Assembly: GCA_017979445.1 (NCBI GenBank)
Contig: JADQWC010000868.1
Coordinates: forward strand, 1 to 64,000
Length of the DNA stretch: 64,000 bases
From: Akebia trifoliata
Lineage: Eukaryota > Streptophyta > Magnoliopsida > Ranunculales > Lardizabalaceae
Direction of reading: 5' to 3'
Position numbers and translations under genes: made by a program. Shown one piece after another: positions 35,760 to 47,647 of this stretch. Below the pieces are notes generated by a model. The model was not told the DNA's origin, did no database searches, and worked only from the letters and a program-made list of their open reading frames with translations. Each line of letters opens with the position of its first letter. Within the stretch, counting starts at the first letter, position 1.

Positions 35760-36900
35760 CCCAATGGTATAAATAATTTCATTATTCGATTCGTGTCAGT
35801 AGTTTCTAACTCTAGCAAGTGTGCAACTCTTCACATAATTATATGATCTAGAAGAACCAGTATTGAATAAAACTCCACATTCTAACATTATAATTAGAAA
35901 TTGTACCTTCCAAAACTTCGTTGGAGACAGGTACTTTCTCCTGGTTTACAATCCTTGCTCGCGACTGTGATAGAGGGCATTATTTCCAAATATGTTCCAC
36001 CTGACCACACGCGTAACAATGTCAATGATTTTGTCTTCGTAGATCTCTGTGAAGTAGGCAGTTGGTAGACTGGGGTTTGTAGGCTCTGAACCTACCTTGT
36101 TGATTCCTTTGGCCTTGTTGGCATCATTGGAGCTCCAACTGCTCTATAACTCGACGATTGGAGAACTCTACAACTTGATAGTGGAGGAGTTCTATATTAT
36201 GGATACATGGATCCAGAGGAGATTGGTCTCAAATACATCAGTCTCTTACCCGAGTCTGATCTGGGAAGAAAAGAAATCTAAGGTCCACTCATTTGTCCAT
36301 TGGAGGTCTGAAACTCTATCTCCTCTTGTTTTATCCGTTAAGCTCGATTGACTGTATCTCTATAATTGGTAGTCTCAATCATCGACCTCCTGGCCCTTAG
36401 GTAAGTTTATAGTCTTTTAAAGAATTTACGGGCCTTCTGCAAATCTGTCAGGATAAGCTCGGGCTCATATCGTGACAACTTAGTGAACCTCATATCATAG
36501 TCGGTAATCAATAGATTACCCTGCACTAATATCAAAAACTCCTAGTGTTTGATTTCTCGAGCAATCTCAAATATAAATCTATCAACAAATATCCTCTCGA
36601 ATTCTACCCACTCAAATGATCCATCTCTTAATATATTCCTCTCAAACATTACTAATGATTGGCATCCTCATCCGACTGGAATGTAATCACTGTCACCCAC
36701 TGATCTCTTGGGTATTACATATACTCAAAATCTCTCTAGTATTCCAAATCCACTCATTGACCTCAATCAGATCGGAAAAGTCCCCAAATCTCGATAAACG
36801 TAATCGTTGAAAATTCTACAACCACATCGCTGAATTTACCTATCCTTTGGGCTGGGGAATTCTCTTATTTTTCAAAGGCATGACCTTGTGGTAATGGTCT
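35760..36900 (-). pseudogene. Decayed gag and protease of element G
   Basis: On the minus strand, about 36615-36415 reads EWVEFERIFVDRF, then EFLILVQGN, then TKLSRYEPELILTDLQKARK, which is the chromovirus gag core. About 36021-35978 reads CYACGQVEHIWK-stop-C, a CCHC zinc knuckle with a stop inside it. About 35870-35840 reads VLFNTGSSRSY, the protease active-site region with the expected D replaced by N. Several stops and frameshifts make it a pseudogene. Confidence 0.7.
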
Positions 36901-37002
36901 CTAAGGTGAAATAGTATTTTCCTTTTGCGAAGAAGTCCAACGCTTCCTCATTCTTAGATTTAGTGGTGTGCCTTACAATCGTGGTAAGTCTTGTACCATC
37001 TC

Positions 37003-37197
37003 TCACTTCCAATCGCTAGTCTTGTCTGTTCGGGATGGCACGAATACATTATCAACTTTATTTAAATATGGTGGCCTTGTTGTTCCTTCAATTGGTTTGT
37101 CTAGTATCTTTTTGAGGCACGCATCTTTAATTGATTGATATTGACCCAAACATTGTTCTCCTTTATGTCCCGATTTGCCACAATCATAATATACCAC
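37003..37197 (-). pseudogene. Zinc-knuckle-like fragment upstream of gag in element G
   Basis: The 64-residue frame begins with VYYDCGKSGHKGEQC, which fits CCHC except that the first Cys is Tyr. It then runs through a Lys-rich segment. Normal gag has its knuckle at the C-terminus, and that one is at about 36000, so this second knuckle is out of place. It may be a captured or duplicated gag piece. Confidence 0.4.
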
Positions 37198-37850
37198 AAC
37201 TCTTTATTTCGACTGATTTAATATTATATGTTATTTCTTATGATATTCTTCCATCCATTAAGTTGGTATGTCTATAATATCACTCCTCACTTCTTGTTAT
37301 TTTTCTTATGAATTTGTTAGTTTCGTAACTGTTTGTCGCTAATTGCCTTCCTTCCATTTGTCTTCAAGGTGGTGGTGGTTGTATTATTCATATTTCCTCT
37401 TTGAACTTGATATGAGACTTAACCATCTATCTCATTAATAACATTAATTGCGTTATTGTGTCAGTGGTCTGATTTAGAATCTACCTCGTCGCTATTACGT
37501 TTCGGCCTCTACCTTGTCTATTCCTCTCACTTGTGTTTATCCGTAACAAGGCACTTATCAGAATAAGGCCAAAACCACTCTTACGTGACTATGAATTCCT
37601 ATCATAGCTTGGAACTTAGTAATGGACTCCATTTCCATTACTAACAGAACAAATCAAGAATCTTATCCTAGGCTTACTAAGCTCTATAGACTTCTAGACA
37701 CGGAAGAACTCGTAATTCCAATACGAAACTACTGATGAGCTTGGATACCGAATTCCTAGTGACACTCTATGATTGTCGATCTAATATCTATGGTATCAAT
37801 AAATTCTCTAAAACATAGCAGATCAGTATCCCATACGGATCTAATACTAT

Positions 37851-37862
37851 GCTCTGATACCA
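37851..37862 (-). promoter_or_regulatory. Primer binding site of element G (initiator tRNA-Met)
   Basis: The minus strand reads TGGTATCAGAGC, complementary to the 3' end of plant initiator tRNA-Met, two bases from the 5' LTR. Confidence 0.9.
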
Positions 37863-37864
37863 TC

Positions 37865-40800
37865 TGTGGCGCCCCGCTGAACGCTAACACAAATCCCCAT
37901 GTCAGATTTCAAGGTACGGGGTGGCACCTCGAAATTTCGGCATGGTCTCCTCTGTTTATGTTAGCATTCCAAGGCGATTCAACTTGCACCTGATAAACGA
38001 CATACAATCCTCCATATAACAAAAAAAATATAATACTAGCGGAAGCCTATATACGTCTAATAATGTCCGATAGATCAGAGTGCGGAAGAAGAAAAATTAT
38101 ATACAGGATTATACAAAATTCCTCACTCTAACATAATTCCTAACACTCAAGACAGAATCCATAAGACTACCTGGAGAAACTGACACCACTAGGGGGTATA
38201 GCCCTAATACTTACCAGGAGACGGACTCTGGTTGTCTATCTGACCAACCAGATGATCCTCGCTCTTGTTCTACACTTGTTTCGCCAAGCTTCAGATCTGA
38301 AACTAAAAAAATGGAGAAGGAAAGGGTGAGTAACAATGGTTACCCAGTAAGGAAGCAACAATTTCTGCCAATAACCTCTCCTAACATGAACGAATAAACA
38401 TACTGAATCATTTTAAAATAAACAAAATTTTACAGAAGAAAACTACGATTAACTGGTACATATAACCAGGGATGAGCAACTAAACATTTTAAAACTCACA
38501 TTATATCGATCAGCAGTACTCACTATAACATTCTCTTTTTATACAAATCTAATTGATCAAATGGAAACAATAAACATGCATTTCATTTTATATATCAAAA
38601 TAAGCAACAGATACATAATACACGATGGTGGAGTATTGGAATTAGAGAGTTGGGATTCACGACTGGATCGCTCCTAGTCGGGACATGATGTTACAATTCC
38701 TTTCTGGCTTTTAGTTCCTGATTTTGTGGCCGGTCGCTGTCCTTACCACGTTTGGTTGACCATTTATCCGGCTCAGGCTGGCCGTTTGACGTGACCGTAA
38801 GCAATGGGTCTCTTTTCGATGTGTCAGAACGTTCGACTACTATAGATTGTTAGTGATCACTGACTAATCATCTTCGTCTATGCCTATCAGGCGTGCAAGT
38901 GATTCCCAAATATACAAACCATTCGTATACGACCACCTTTACATTACAAGTTCACTGGTAAAGATAGAGAGGAATAAACCCGGATTCCAATTGTGACTCC
39001 ACTCTCATACGCGTCCCATACCATGTATGAGTTTGGTGGTCCCTACCGTACATCCCAGGATAGTACACCACTCCGGATGATATGATGCACTATCCCTTCA
39101 GGCATTCACAAACTCTTTAACAGCTCACAAAATAGCTACTTATATATATTATTTTCATTTGAAAACAAAAGAGAAATTAACAATACAAGGTTGAGAATAG
39201 ATATCCAGTTTCCTACCATGCAAGTGTGGCCATCCGGCCTAAAATAAATAACATAACAGAGCGCCTCGCGCTAACAGAAAGTAAATAAACATGCAACCAG
39301 TAACATTATCCCTGGATATCCGTTCACCAACCTGCATACAACACAACAATGTAAAATGTAGACATCACCCCTCGGGTGTGACTCTGACATTTTACCGTTT
39401 CATACCCTTTTTCCCTTTTTTCGACTTTTACAGTTTTCAATCTCTTCATAAAATATCCATTTTCTGATATTCATCAACTCAGTATGAGTTCATTGAATAT
39501 TAAATCACATTTTTCAATTATAGAATTTATTTCTATCAATAATATTGAAAAAAAAATACAAATTTCATATCAAAACGGGTCCGAGCAGTGCACAAGACCC
39601 AATTTATGGCAATAACCTGTTAAAATACCCTACCCACGTATAATTTATTAAAAATACAATTAAACATATCAAACATGCAATTTCAGGCGTGAATTTTGAA
39701 ATAAACAAAGAATTCTATATTTCGGAAATACATCCAAAATTTTCCAATAAAATCCTAAATGCAATTTTCATAATCTATGATTACTAATAGAAATTGAGAG
39801 TTCCTTACAATCTCTAGGCGAAAGGATCAAAGCGTGTGCGCGAAAATCGAGGCGATCGGCGCGGAAATCGAGACGGACCGAACTTTGAAGCGGCTGATTT
39901 TCGAAACTGGCTTGGTGGTTTCGAAGATCTCGATGTACTCGTCTCTTCTCCCTTCTACGGCGAAAGACGGTTTGACTCCGAAATCGATGAAAATCGAGGT
40001 CGAAGTTACGAAAATCTCCGTATAAAAATACGGCTGATTTTTGACTATACGGGGTGAAAAAGACAAGAAAACGGAAGGAACTTGGTTGGGTTATGTAGAG
40101 AATGAGGCTGCGGACGTTTCTCCCTTCTGCTTCGGAAAGCGATTTGACCCCGAAACGGACGAAATCCAAGGTCAAAGTTTCGAAATTTCCGTATCCAAAT
40201 ACGGCTGATTTTTTACGATATCGGATGAAATAGAAAGTGAAATGAAGAAAGGTTGGGTGGGTTTTGTAGAGAACGTAGCTGCGGACATTTCTCCCTTCTG
40301 CGTCGATTGTCGACGGCGAGCCGTTTGTGAGAGATCTGAGGTGGAAGGTCGAAGAGAAAAGAAAAAAAAAAATCGTTTTATATGTCTCGGCCGTATGGAC
40401 GCGTTGGGGAAGATGAGTTATATAAAAAAAAATTAAAAATATTATTTAAATAACATGTGGGACAAATTCGGTATTTTGTCAATTGTTTCGATCGTCGATA
40501 ACTTATCATCCGGACTCCAAAACTGACAAATGAATACTCTGTTTCGCCTAATTTTTCATTCCGGATCTAATGGTATAGTCAATTTCTACAAATTATGTCT
40601 CCATCAAAAATTTACATTTTTGGCCTGACGTGACCCCTAAACTTGATGTCGTTTTCGTTTTTGACGATAATTCGACTTTCTGGTCTCCAAATTTGACAAA
40701 TAAATAGTCCATGTTGAATAATTTTTCGTTATGAACCCAATGGTATGATCGAATTTTAAAAATTATTGCTCTAACTAAAAACCACTGTTTTAGCCTGGTC

Positions 40801-41032
40801 CGACCCGGTAATCGAGGATTTTGCAACTTTTATATTCGGACTCGCATTTGAGCGTGCTTACAGGCTAAACTATATTTTTCGATCATTTTGAATCTAATGG
40901 TGAGGTCAGATTCCATTAAAAATGATCAGAAACATCCTAAAATTTTATCCCTAAATCCCACTTTCAAGATTTTCTTAAAATTTCACTATTTATTTTTCCT
41001 CGAGATACGAATTAAAAATTCGGGGTGTTACA
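37865..41032 (-). repeat. 5' LTR of element G
   Basis: It is nearly identical to 31323-34499 along its full length, with scattered transitions and small indels. It ends GGGGTGTTACA and is followed by the target duplication GTTGT. Confidence 0.92.
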
Positions 41033-41160
41033 GTTGTCAAAATTGTCCTTTCAGATTTTCAACCTTGCGAGCTTGCCTTAATTTTTGCCTAAGTCGCCTT
41101 TTTCGGATTTTCAACTTAGTAGGCTTAGTCATTTTTTTATCTTTTTCTTCTCCTCTGAAC
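41033..41160 (-). repeat. Tandem repeat of about 50-55 bp in the element B 3' region (part 2)
   Basis: It continues the array cut at 31322. Units share TTTTTGCCTAAGTCGCC and a TTTTCAACCTTGCGAGC-like stretch. Confidence 0.6.
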
Positions 41161-41643
41161 TTCTAGAATTACTGTCTGATCATGCTTTGCTACCCTCCTT
41201 GACCTTTTCACACGGTACTTAGGAGGACTTTTATAGGTAGGCTTGGGACTAGGCATAAAATGAAAGGGATTTTGAGGCTCAAAAACCAAATGCCCCTTGT
41301 GTGGCATTTCATTTAAAAATTTTCTTGAATTTTCTTCCCCATTTTGGATGATATTTTTTTTTTCTTTTGAATTTTTTTCTTTTTAGATTTTTTTTGTCGG
41401 AGAATCTATTTTTTTATTTTGATGTGGTCATGCCTGAAGTAACTTCTCAGGTTGCCTACGTACTTTAGAATTTTGGGATCAGACCAAGACGTAGTTCGAA
41501 TTTTCCCTCCCCTAGGTTAGGTGATCGAGTTGAGAAAGAAGAAGGCATAATTTTTCTCTTTTTGAACAGGCTGCAAAGGGGTTGAGAAAGGAAATGATGA
41601 AACTAGGTAGTAGGAAAAATTGATTCAGCCAAAAATGGCCTCC

Positions 41644-42870
41644 TTAAATGTAGTACCGTTTGATTTGGTCAAGGTTGGTTGGATCTGGTAACTCGATTCC
41701 ATCATGATCTTGAAGCTTGACAGCTTTACTTGGTAATATTTTCTTGATGATGAACGGACCTCCCCAATTTGGTTTGAACTTCCCTCTAGGGTCAAAGATA
41801 GGAGTCCGATTCTCTTTGAGTACTAAATCTCCAACTTGTAACTGACGAGCCTTGATCTTTTTATCAAATGCATGGGCGACTCTTCTTTGATAAGCTTGCA
41901 TGTAATACAAAGCTCTCAGTCGTTTTTCTTCGATCAAATTCAAGTCTTCATACCGCTGGCGAACCCAATCTGTTTCTGACAACTAACTTTCCAACAAGAC
42001 CTTGAGAGATAGAATTTCCATTTCAACTGGTAAGACCGCTTCCATACCATACACTAAGGAGTAGGGAGTAGCTCCAGTAGAGGATCGAATTGAAGTTCGA
42101 TATGCCAATAGTGCAAATGACAATTTTTTAGACCAATCTCGATGTGATTGATACATTTTTCTGATGATAGTCTTAAGATTTTTATTAGCTGCTTCGACTG
42201 CTCCATTAGTCTGAGGATGATAAGGAGATGATTTGTGGTGTGAGATTTTGAACTTTGAACACAAAGTAATAACCTCAGCTTTGAAATGTGACCTGTTATC
42301 AGAAATCAGTTCCGAAGGTACCCCGTACCGACTGATGATGTTCGTTTGGATAAACTTTGTAACTCGAGACGCAGTGAGGACAGCATGAGAGGCAGCTTCG
42401 ACCCACTTAGTAAAATAATTGATTGCAACTAAAATGTATTCATGCCCGTTTGATGCTTTAGGCGATATTTTACCAATAATGTCAATTCCCCAAACTGAGA
42501 ATGGCCATGATGACGTCAGACCAATTAATCGAGAAGGTGGCACATGTATGAGTTTTGCATGTATTTGGCATTTGTGGCAGGTCTTGACCATGTCATGACA
42601 ATCTGTTTCCATCGTAGGCCAGTAGTACCCTTGTCTCATAATTTTCTTAACTAACATTTTCCCACTCATGTGAGGGCCGCATTCTCCTGAATGTAGTTCA
42701 ACCATTATCTGTTCAGCTTGATCTTTATCGACGCACGACAAATGAATCCCATTATAAGACCTTTTGTATAAACTTCCTGCGCACAGGATGAATTGAGATG
42801 CTAATCTTAGTAAGGCTTGTCGTTCCTTTCTCAATGCATCTTCTGGGAATTCTTATTTTTTCAACACCTT
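41644..42870 (-). pseudogene. Integrase of element B, interrupted by stops
   Basis: The minus-strand frame contains an HHCC zinc-binding region (H in VELHSGECG, H in GPHMSGK, and CHDMVKTCHKC). The DDE core follows: D in VWGIDIIG, D in LISDNRSHF (normally DNGSHF), E in NGAVEAANKN. The C-terminal part has GKFKPNWGGPFIIKKILP, a GPY/F-like module, and ends at 41644. A TAG at 41985-41983 splits the core from the C-terminal part, and a TAA near 42857 breaks the link to RNase H. All three catalytic residues are kept. It was probably functional in the ancestor and is now dead. Confidence 0.88.
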
Positions 42871-43279
42871 TTCAATGTCTGTGTACCACGGCTTTCCATC
42901 AGGTAGTCGGGTAGCAATGTTGATCTAGTAACAATATGCAGGTTTATCTTTGACTTCGACAGTAATCGGCCTTAATTCCATGCTAGGGGGCAAATGGACA
43001 ATTGAAGATAGAGTGGCTAACGAGTCAGCAAATCTATTATCTTCCCTTGACACGTGTTGGAACAGAATAACTTTAAACTTACTCACTAGATTTAACAAAT
43101 ACTCATGATAAGATTTTAACTTTTCGTCCCTAGTCTTCCATTCTTCCAATGACTGGTGTATGACCAAGGCTGAATCATCAAAAACTTTGATTTTTGTAAT
43201 GCCTAGGTTCAAAACAGCTTCAAGTCCAGCGATACATGCCTCATATTCGGCTGTATTATTGGTGTTAGAGAAGACTAAC
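42871..43279 (-). pseudogene. RNase H-like domain of element B, truncated
   Basis: The minus-strand frame starts inside the domain with NNTAEYEACIAGLEAVLNLG, followed by KIKVFDDSALVI and VSREDNRFADSLATL. These are the E-helix, DS and D motifs of the second (archaeal-type) RNase H found in Tat elements. A TAG near 42930 separates it from a DGKPWYTDIEKVL linker. Its start is removed by the LTR fragment beginning at 43280. Confidence 0.8.
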
Positions 43280-44381
43280 TGAAAGTGCCCTCGATCCGCG
43301 GAGTGCGCAGATCTACTTTTGACCCTTGAGGTTTGGGAGTCGCCACCTAGTTATTACTGTCTAGGAACCAAACTGACTCTAAAACGGATAAAAAACTAAT
43401 CTACTACAGAAAAACTGAATCCGGGGATCACATTACGGGGTTGGAAGGTGTTAGGCACCAACCCCGCCTGGCCAATGCCGGTTTCTACTTATCCCAAATA
43501 AGACTACATTGCTAACGGTAAAACCTAGATAAAAAAATAATAGAAATGTTACCTTTGATGCGTAAAGGTTCTATTCCCTCAGATCTAATGAAATTGCTCA
43601 TTTTACCGTACTCTTTGCTTAGTTCTGTCTCTGTATCTGATTTTCGATCTCTGAAACAAGGTATCTCCTTCTTGGATCTGAATTCTTTGAACTTGTTATG
43701 GATTTTGGGGTGTTTTTGAAAAGCTTCTTGGTGTTTTTCAGGCTAAAATCGAAGCATGAGTGTTAGGTAAGGAGTTGGGGCTCCAAAATTAGGGTTTTAG
43801 AGAGGTTGTGGAGGCTTCTTCACCTATTTTTTCTAGGGTTTTTTCTTTGATCCGAAAATAGGGTGTGGAGACTCCTATTTATAAAGTTTTTTAGAAGAAT
43901 TAGGGTTTGATTAGGGTTTCTTTTAGGGTTTTGACTTTAATCTTATGAGATTGACTTAGTCTTTAGGGTTTTAATTTAGGATTTTGACTTTAATCTTATG
44001 AGATTGACTTGATTAGTTTAGATTAGGGTTTTTATTTAGAATTTTGACTTTAGTCTTATGAGGTTGACTTAATTAGTTTAGATTAGGGTTTTGACTTTAG
44101 TCTTACGAGATTGACTTTAGTATTTCTTGATTGACTCTTAATATCTTGACTTTAGCCTTACTTGATTGACTTTAAGATTGACTTTAGTCTTACTTGATTG
44201 ACTTTAGTCTTACTTGATTGGCTTTAATTTTTGGAGAACCCTCTTTTATTATATCTTTAATTCTTTGGGCCCCCAGATGAAGGGGTCTTTGAATAAATAT
44301 CCTGACAACCATCAACAATTTTGCCTGAAAGCCTGATTGATTGATTTTTTTGTTAAAATTTTTAAATTAATTTTATTAATG
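43280..44381 (-). repeat. Truncated Ogre/Tat LTR
   Basis: It begins TGAAAGTGCCCTCGATCC after the element B RNase H and follows the family LTR to ATTTTATTAATG at 44381. It then stops about 640 bp before the expected GTCTACA end. The TATA box is 43876-43883 and the hairpin 43437-43466. The break at 44381 joins it directly to plus-strand ORF1 sequence, so this is a rearrangement junction. Confidence 0.85.
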
Positions 44382-45011
44382 GTATGGCATTGTCGATCAT
44401 TTCTTGAGTAGTTGGATAGATAGCATGGATAATGATGAGAGGGCTCAATGGTGTTTGAATAAGTTGGGATTCACTATTTCTTTGCCTAAGGTCCCATTGC
44501 AATAGGACTTGATTGAGGCAATGCTGGGGTATTGGATCCCCGAGCTCAATCTTTTTCGATTTGGGAAGCATGAAATGACTCCCACCATTGAGGAATTTGA
44601 AGGGTTATTGGGGGTTGAAATATCGGGCGCGGTTGTAATTCCCCCTCTTGCGTGATGGATATCGAAGCGAGACTTCCGACTTCTTGGGGATAAATCGTAA
44701 ATTTTTGAAGATTCCGGATGGTGGATCAGTTTTGAAGGCAATGTCCAAATCTTTCTTGATTGAGCACCTTACGGATCCCTCGAAGTCGTTGATTCATTTT
44801 AATGCTCTCACTTTGATGGTGGTGAGTCAACTCTTGTTTCCGGGAGACGGAGATATCATAGATCTTTCTCTTATTCATATGATTCAAAAAGCCCAGGAGG
44901 GACGCAAGTTGGCCCCAATGCTTTTGAGCGAGATGTTCCAATCTCTTACAGCTTCTTCGTCCGGTCGTGATCGAGTTTTCCGAGGATGTGCTCCACTCCT
45001 GTTATTGTAGC
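44382..45011 (+). pseudogene. ORF1 (DUF7745-like) of element D, first half
   Basis: Translated pieces include KLGFTISLPKVPLQ, then DLIEAMLGYWIPELNLFRFG with KHEMTPTIEEFEGLLGV. After a frameshift near 44655 come FLGINRKFLKIP and LIHFNALTLMVVSQLLFP, and the end is RDRVFRGCAPLLLL before TAG. This is the ORF1 family of element A but clearly diverged. It has at least two stops and a frameshift. Element C was inserted at its end. The sequence resumes at 63613. Confidence 0.75.
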
Positions 45012-45784
45012 TGTAGACACCTCATTTTTGCATCCGCCTGATTAATCAAGTCGTCAACCCGATCGCAAAGGTTCCCAATGATGGATGTCTATTCCAAGGC
45101 TTTATTTTGTTACTAGATATGTTTTAGAAATCCGGATGAGGTATCTCGAACTGACAAAACTTAGAAACCACGCTACGCTAGGAAAATACGACCCTAGAAA
45201 CATAGAAATCATCATCTTGCAAACCAAAAAGAAGCTTCACGACAAAAATCACTAAAAATGATTAAATTACCAAAATACCCCTAACCTCAAAACAACCTTA
45301 AAGCCTACATTACGCTTAGGAAAATCCGTTCAAACACATAAAACAACAAATCGAAACCAAGTAAACCACTTCGCCAATTTTCACAAAATTTGACAAAATT
45401 ACGAAAATACCCCTCATAAAGTTCACGATCATTTCATACAAAAAACTTCATAAATGACAAAAACCAACATTCCCATTGAATTTCTTACGAAAAACTGATT
45501 CCAAAACATCCTGGAACATTGAGAAACGACTTAAAACGTAAAAAATCCTCTCCGAGGGCAAAACGGTAATTTCACAATTTTCATAATTAAAAAATTCGAA
45601 ATTAATAAATAAAACATTAAATAATTAAAGTGAAACATTAATGAAATTAATTTAAAAAGTTGAACCTAAAAAATCGATTAATTGGACTCTCAGGCAAAAT
45701 TGTTGAGGGTTCGTGGGATATTTCTTTAAGGACCCCTCCTTTTGGGGTCCAAAGAATAAAGATATAATATAAGGGGGTTCTCCC

Positions 45785-46175
45785 AAAATTAAAAGTAAAT
45801 CAAGCAAGACTGAAGTCAAGGTATTAAAGTCAATCAAGTGAGACTGAAGTCAAAATTAAAGTCAATCAAGCAAGACTTAAGTCAAGGTACTAATCGAGTC
45901 AATCTCATAAGACTAAGGTCAAAACCCTAAAATCAAAACCCTAATCTAAATTAATCAAGTCAATCTCATAAGACTAAGGTCAAAACCCTAAATCCAAACC
46001 CTAATCTAAATTAATCAAGTCAATCTCATAAGACTAAGGTCAAAACCCTAAATCCAAACCTAATCTAAAACTAATCAAGTCAATCTCATAAGACTAAGTC
46101 AAAACCCCAAAACCCTAAAGACTAAGTCAAAACCCTAATTGAAAACCTAAAAGAAACCCTAATCAAACCCTAATG
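45785..46175 (+). promoter_or_regulatory. U3 array of GTCAA (TTGAC) and AAACCCTAA motifs
   Basis: Many GTCAA cores (TTGAC on the other strand) are interleaved with AAACCCTAA, the plant telo-box. The last ones end about 15 bp before the TATA box. TTGAC is the W-box core for WRKY factors, and telo-boxes occur in promoters of translation-related plant genes. Function here is inferred. Confidence 0.5.
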
Positions 46176-46188
46176 CTTCTAAAAACTT

Positions 46189-46196
46189 TATAAATA
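46189..46196 (+). promoter_or_regulatory. TATA box of the element C 5' LTR
   Basis: TATAAATA followed by GGAGCCTCCACACCC. The same site in the 3' LTR is 62999-63006. Confidence 0.7.
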
Positions 46197-46609
46197 GGAG
46201 CCTCCACACCCTATTTTCGTATCAAAGAAAAAACCCTAGAAAAAGTAGGTGAAGAAGCCTCCACAACCCCTCCAAAACCCTAATTTTGGAGCCCCAACTC
46301 TTTCCCTAACACCCCTACTCCTATTTTAGCCTAAAAAACACCCAAAAACCTTCCAAAAACATCTCAAAAATCCACCACAAATTCAAAGCATTCAGATCCA
46401 AGAAGGAGACACCTTGCCTCGGAGATCAGAAATCAGATCTGGAGACAAAACGAAGCAAGGAGTACGGTGCAAGGAATTGTTTTTCAGATCTGAGGGAATA
46501 GTGCTTTTGCAGATCGAAGGTAAGGTTTTTTTTATTATTTTTTTAATCTAGGTTTTATCATTAGCAATGTAGATCTATTTGGGATAAGTAGAGACCGGCA
46601 TTGGCCGGG

Positions 46610-46640
46610 CGGGGTTGGTGCCTAACACCTTCCAACCCCG
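46610..46640 (+). other. Conserved hairpin in the element C 5' LTR
   Basis: CGGGGTTGG and CCAACCCCG are perfect reverse complements around TGCCTAACACCTT. The 3' LTR copy is 63420-63450. Confidence 0.75.
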
Positions 46641-46798
46641 TAACATGATCCCCGGATTCAGATTTCTATAGTAGATTAGTTCTTTTCATCCATTGTAGGG
46701 TCAATTTGGTTCCTAGACCACAATAACTAGGTGGCGACTCCCAAACCTCAAGGGTCAAAAGCGGATCCGCGCACCCCGCGGATCGAGGGCGCTTTCAG

Positions 46799-46817
46799 TG
46801 GCGACTCTGCTGGGGAC
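46799..46817 (+). promoter_or_regulatory. Primer binding site of element C
   Basis: TGGCGACTCTGCTGGGGAC starts one base after the LTR, with TGG for CCA and CGACTC for a tRNA-Arg-like acceptor end. It is longer-matching and cleaner than the site of element A. Confidence 0.8.
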
Positions 46818-47647
46818 ATTGAGGATTAAACTTGAAAAGCCCCGAGTATGGGATACGTCGCTAGTAGGACCTTTTTATTTTGTTTTTTAGTTAGGTTGAT
46901 TATTTGTTTATTGTGTTTTATTTTATTTATGTTTTTCTCTATTCTTTTGGCTTAATTATAGATCATGTGATTCAATTTTGAATATCCTAATCCGGTATAT
47001 TTTTTTTTATGGTTCAATCGAAAGTCATTCGGAATGACCCTAGATAATGCGAGATTTCGAAGGAATAATTTTATTGTGGATGAGATAATGATTTTTGGAC
47101 CATGATTTTTTTTACACATATAAGTATATTTCGATTGAAAATTTGGGTGTGTGCTTGATTTAACATTTGACCATTTTCCTTAAAATAAAAAATAAAAAAG
47201 ATTTGTTTTTATAAATTATTTGTTTTTTTTTTTTCGCTTATTACGTAGGTATTCGATCTCTTTTAGTAGGCGAGACATGCTGTCCATTGACAGCATATAG
47301 AATTTCAAAGAGAGAAACAAACAAAAACAAAAAAAAAACAAAAAAACAAAAAAAACAAAAAAAAAAAAATTTATGCCGGCAGAAACTTTCGTTGGTGTGT
47401 GCTTAGTATAAACCAATGTTTTTGGGGTGCTGTTAGTAGAAAGCTTTTAATTATTTCTGTTTCACCCCTTTTAAATAATTTTGTTTTAAAAAGGATCCAT
47501 CTTCTTCCCCAGCTGGTTCTGTCGACCTCAACGAAGAGAGATCGACTCCTCAAGGGTTCGAACTCATTTTTTTTCGGTTTGTGAAGCTCGAACGGTCCAA
47601 AGCGTGGACGTTTGAGTTTGTTTTCGACCTCACACCTTTTTTTTAAT

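Larger units (their letters stand above)
31323..41032 (-). mobile_element. Element G: Tekay/Del-like Ty3/gypsy retrotransposon, non-autonomous, TSD GTTGT
   Basis: Two LTRs of 3,177 and 3,168 bp flank only 3,365 bp of internal DNA. GTTGT flanks both sides (31318-31322 and 41033-41037). The primer site TGGTATCAGAGC and a G-rich polypurine tract set the minus orientation. Gag and protease remnants are present, with no RT, RNase H or integrase. About 30 differences by eye between the LTRs suggest roughly 1% divergence, so insertion was relatively recent. It lies in the 3' region of element B. Confidence 0.93.
27561..43279 (-). mobile_element. Element B: Ogre/Tat retrotransposon, 3' portion, split by element G
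   Basis: On the minus strand: RNase H (to 43279), integrase (to 41644), a 3' untranslated region (41643-41033 and, after element G, 31322-29330), a polypurine tract and the 3' LTR (29316-27561). The 5' part is missing, as an unrelated LTR fragment starts at 43280. Flank left of the LTR is CATCT, with no partner visible. Confidence 0.88.
45012..46797 (+). repeat. 5' LTR of element C (1,786 bp)
   Basis: It runs TGTAGACACCTC to GAGGGCGCTTTCA. U3 has repeats of the type AATCTCATAAGACTAAGGTC with AAAACCCTAAAT (about 45890-46135), followed by AAACCCTAATCAAACCCTAA just before the TATA box. Near the 3' end it has the hairpin at 46610-46640. It carries one more U3 repeat unit than the 3' LTR. Confidence 0.93.

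Noticed and set aside
45890..46175. Interstitial telomeric repeats (CCCTAA)
   Set aside because: The motifs are spaced by other sequence, do not form a CCCTAAA array, and recur in each LTR at the same place. They are part of LTR U3.
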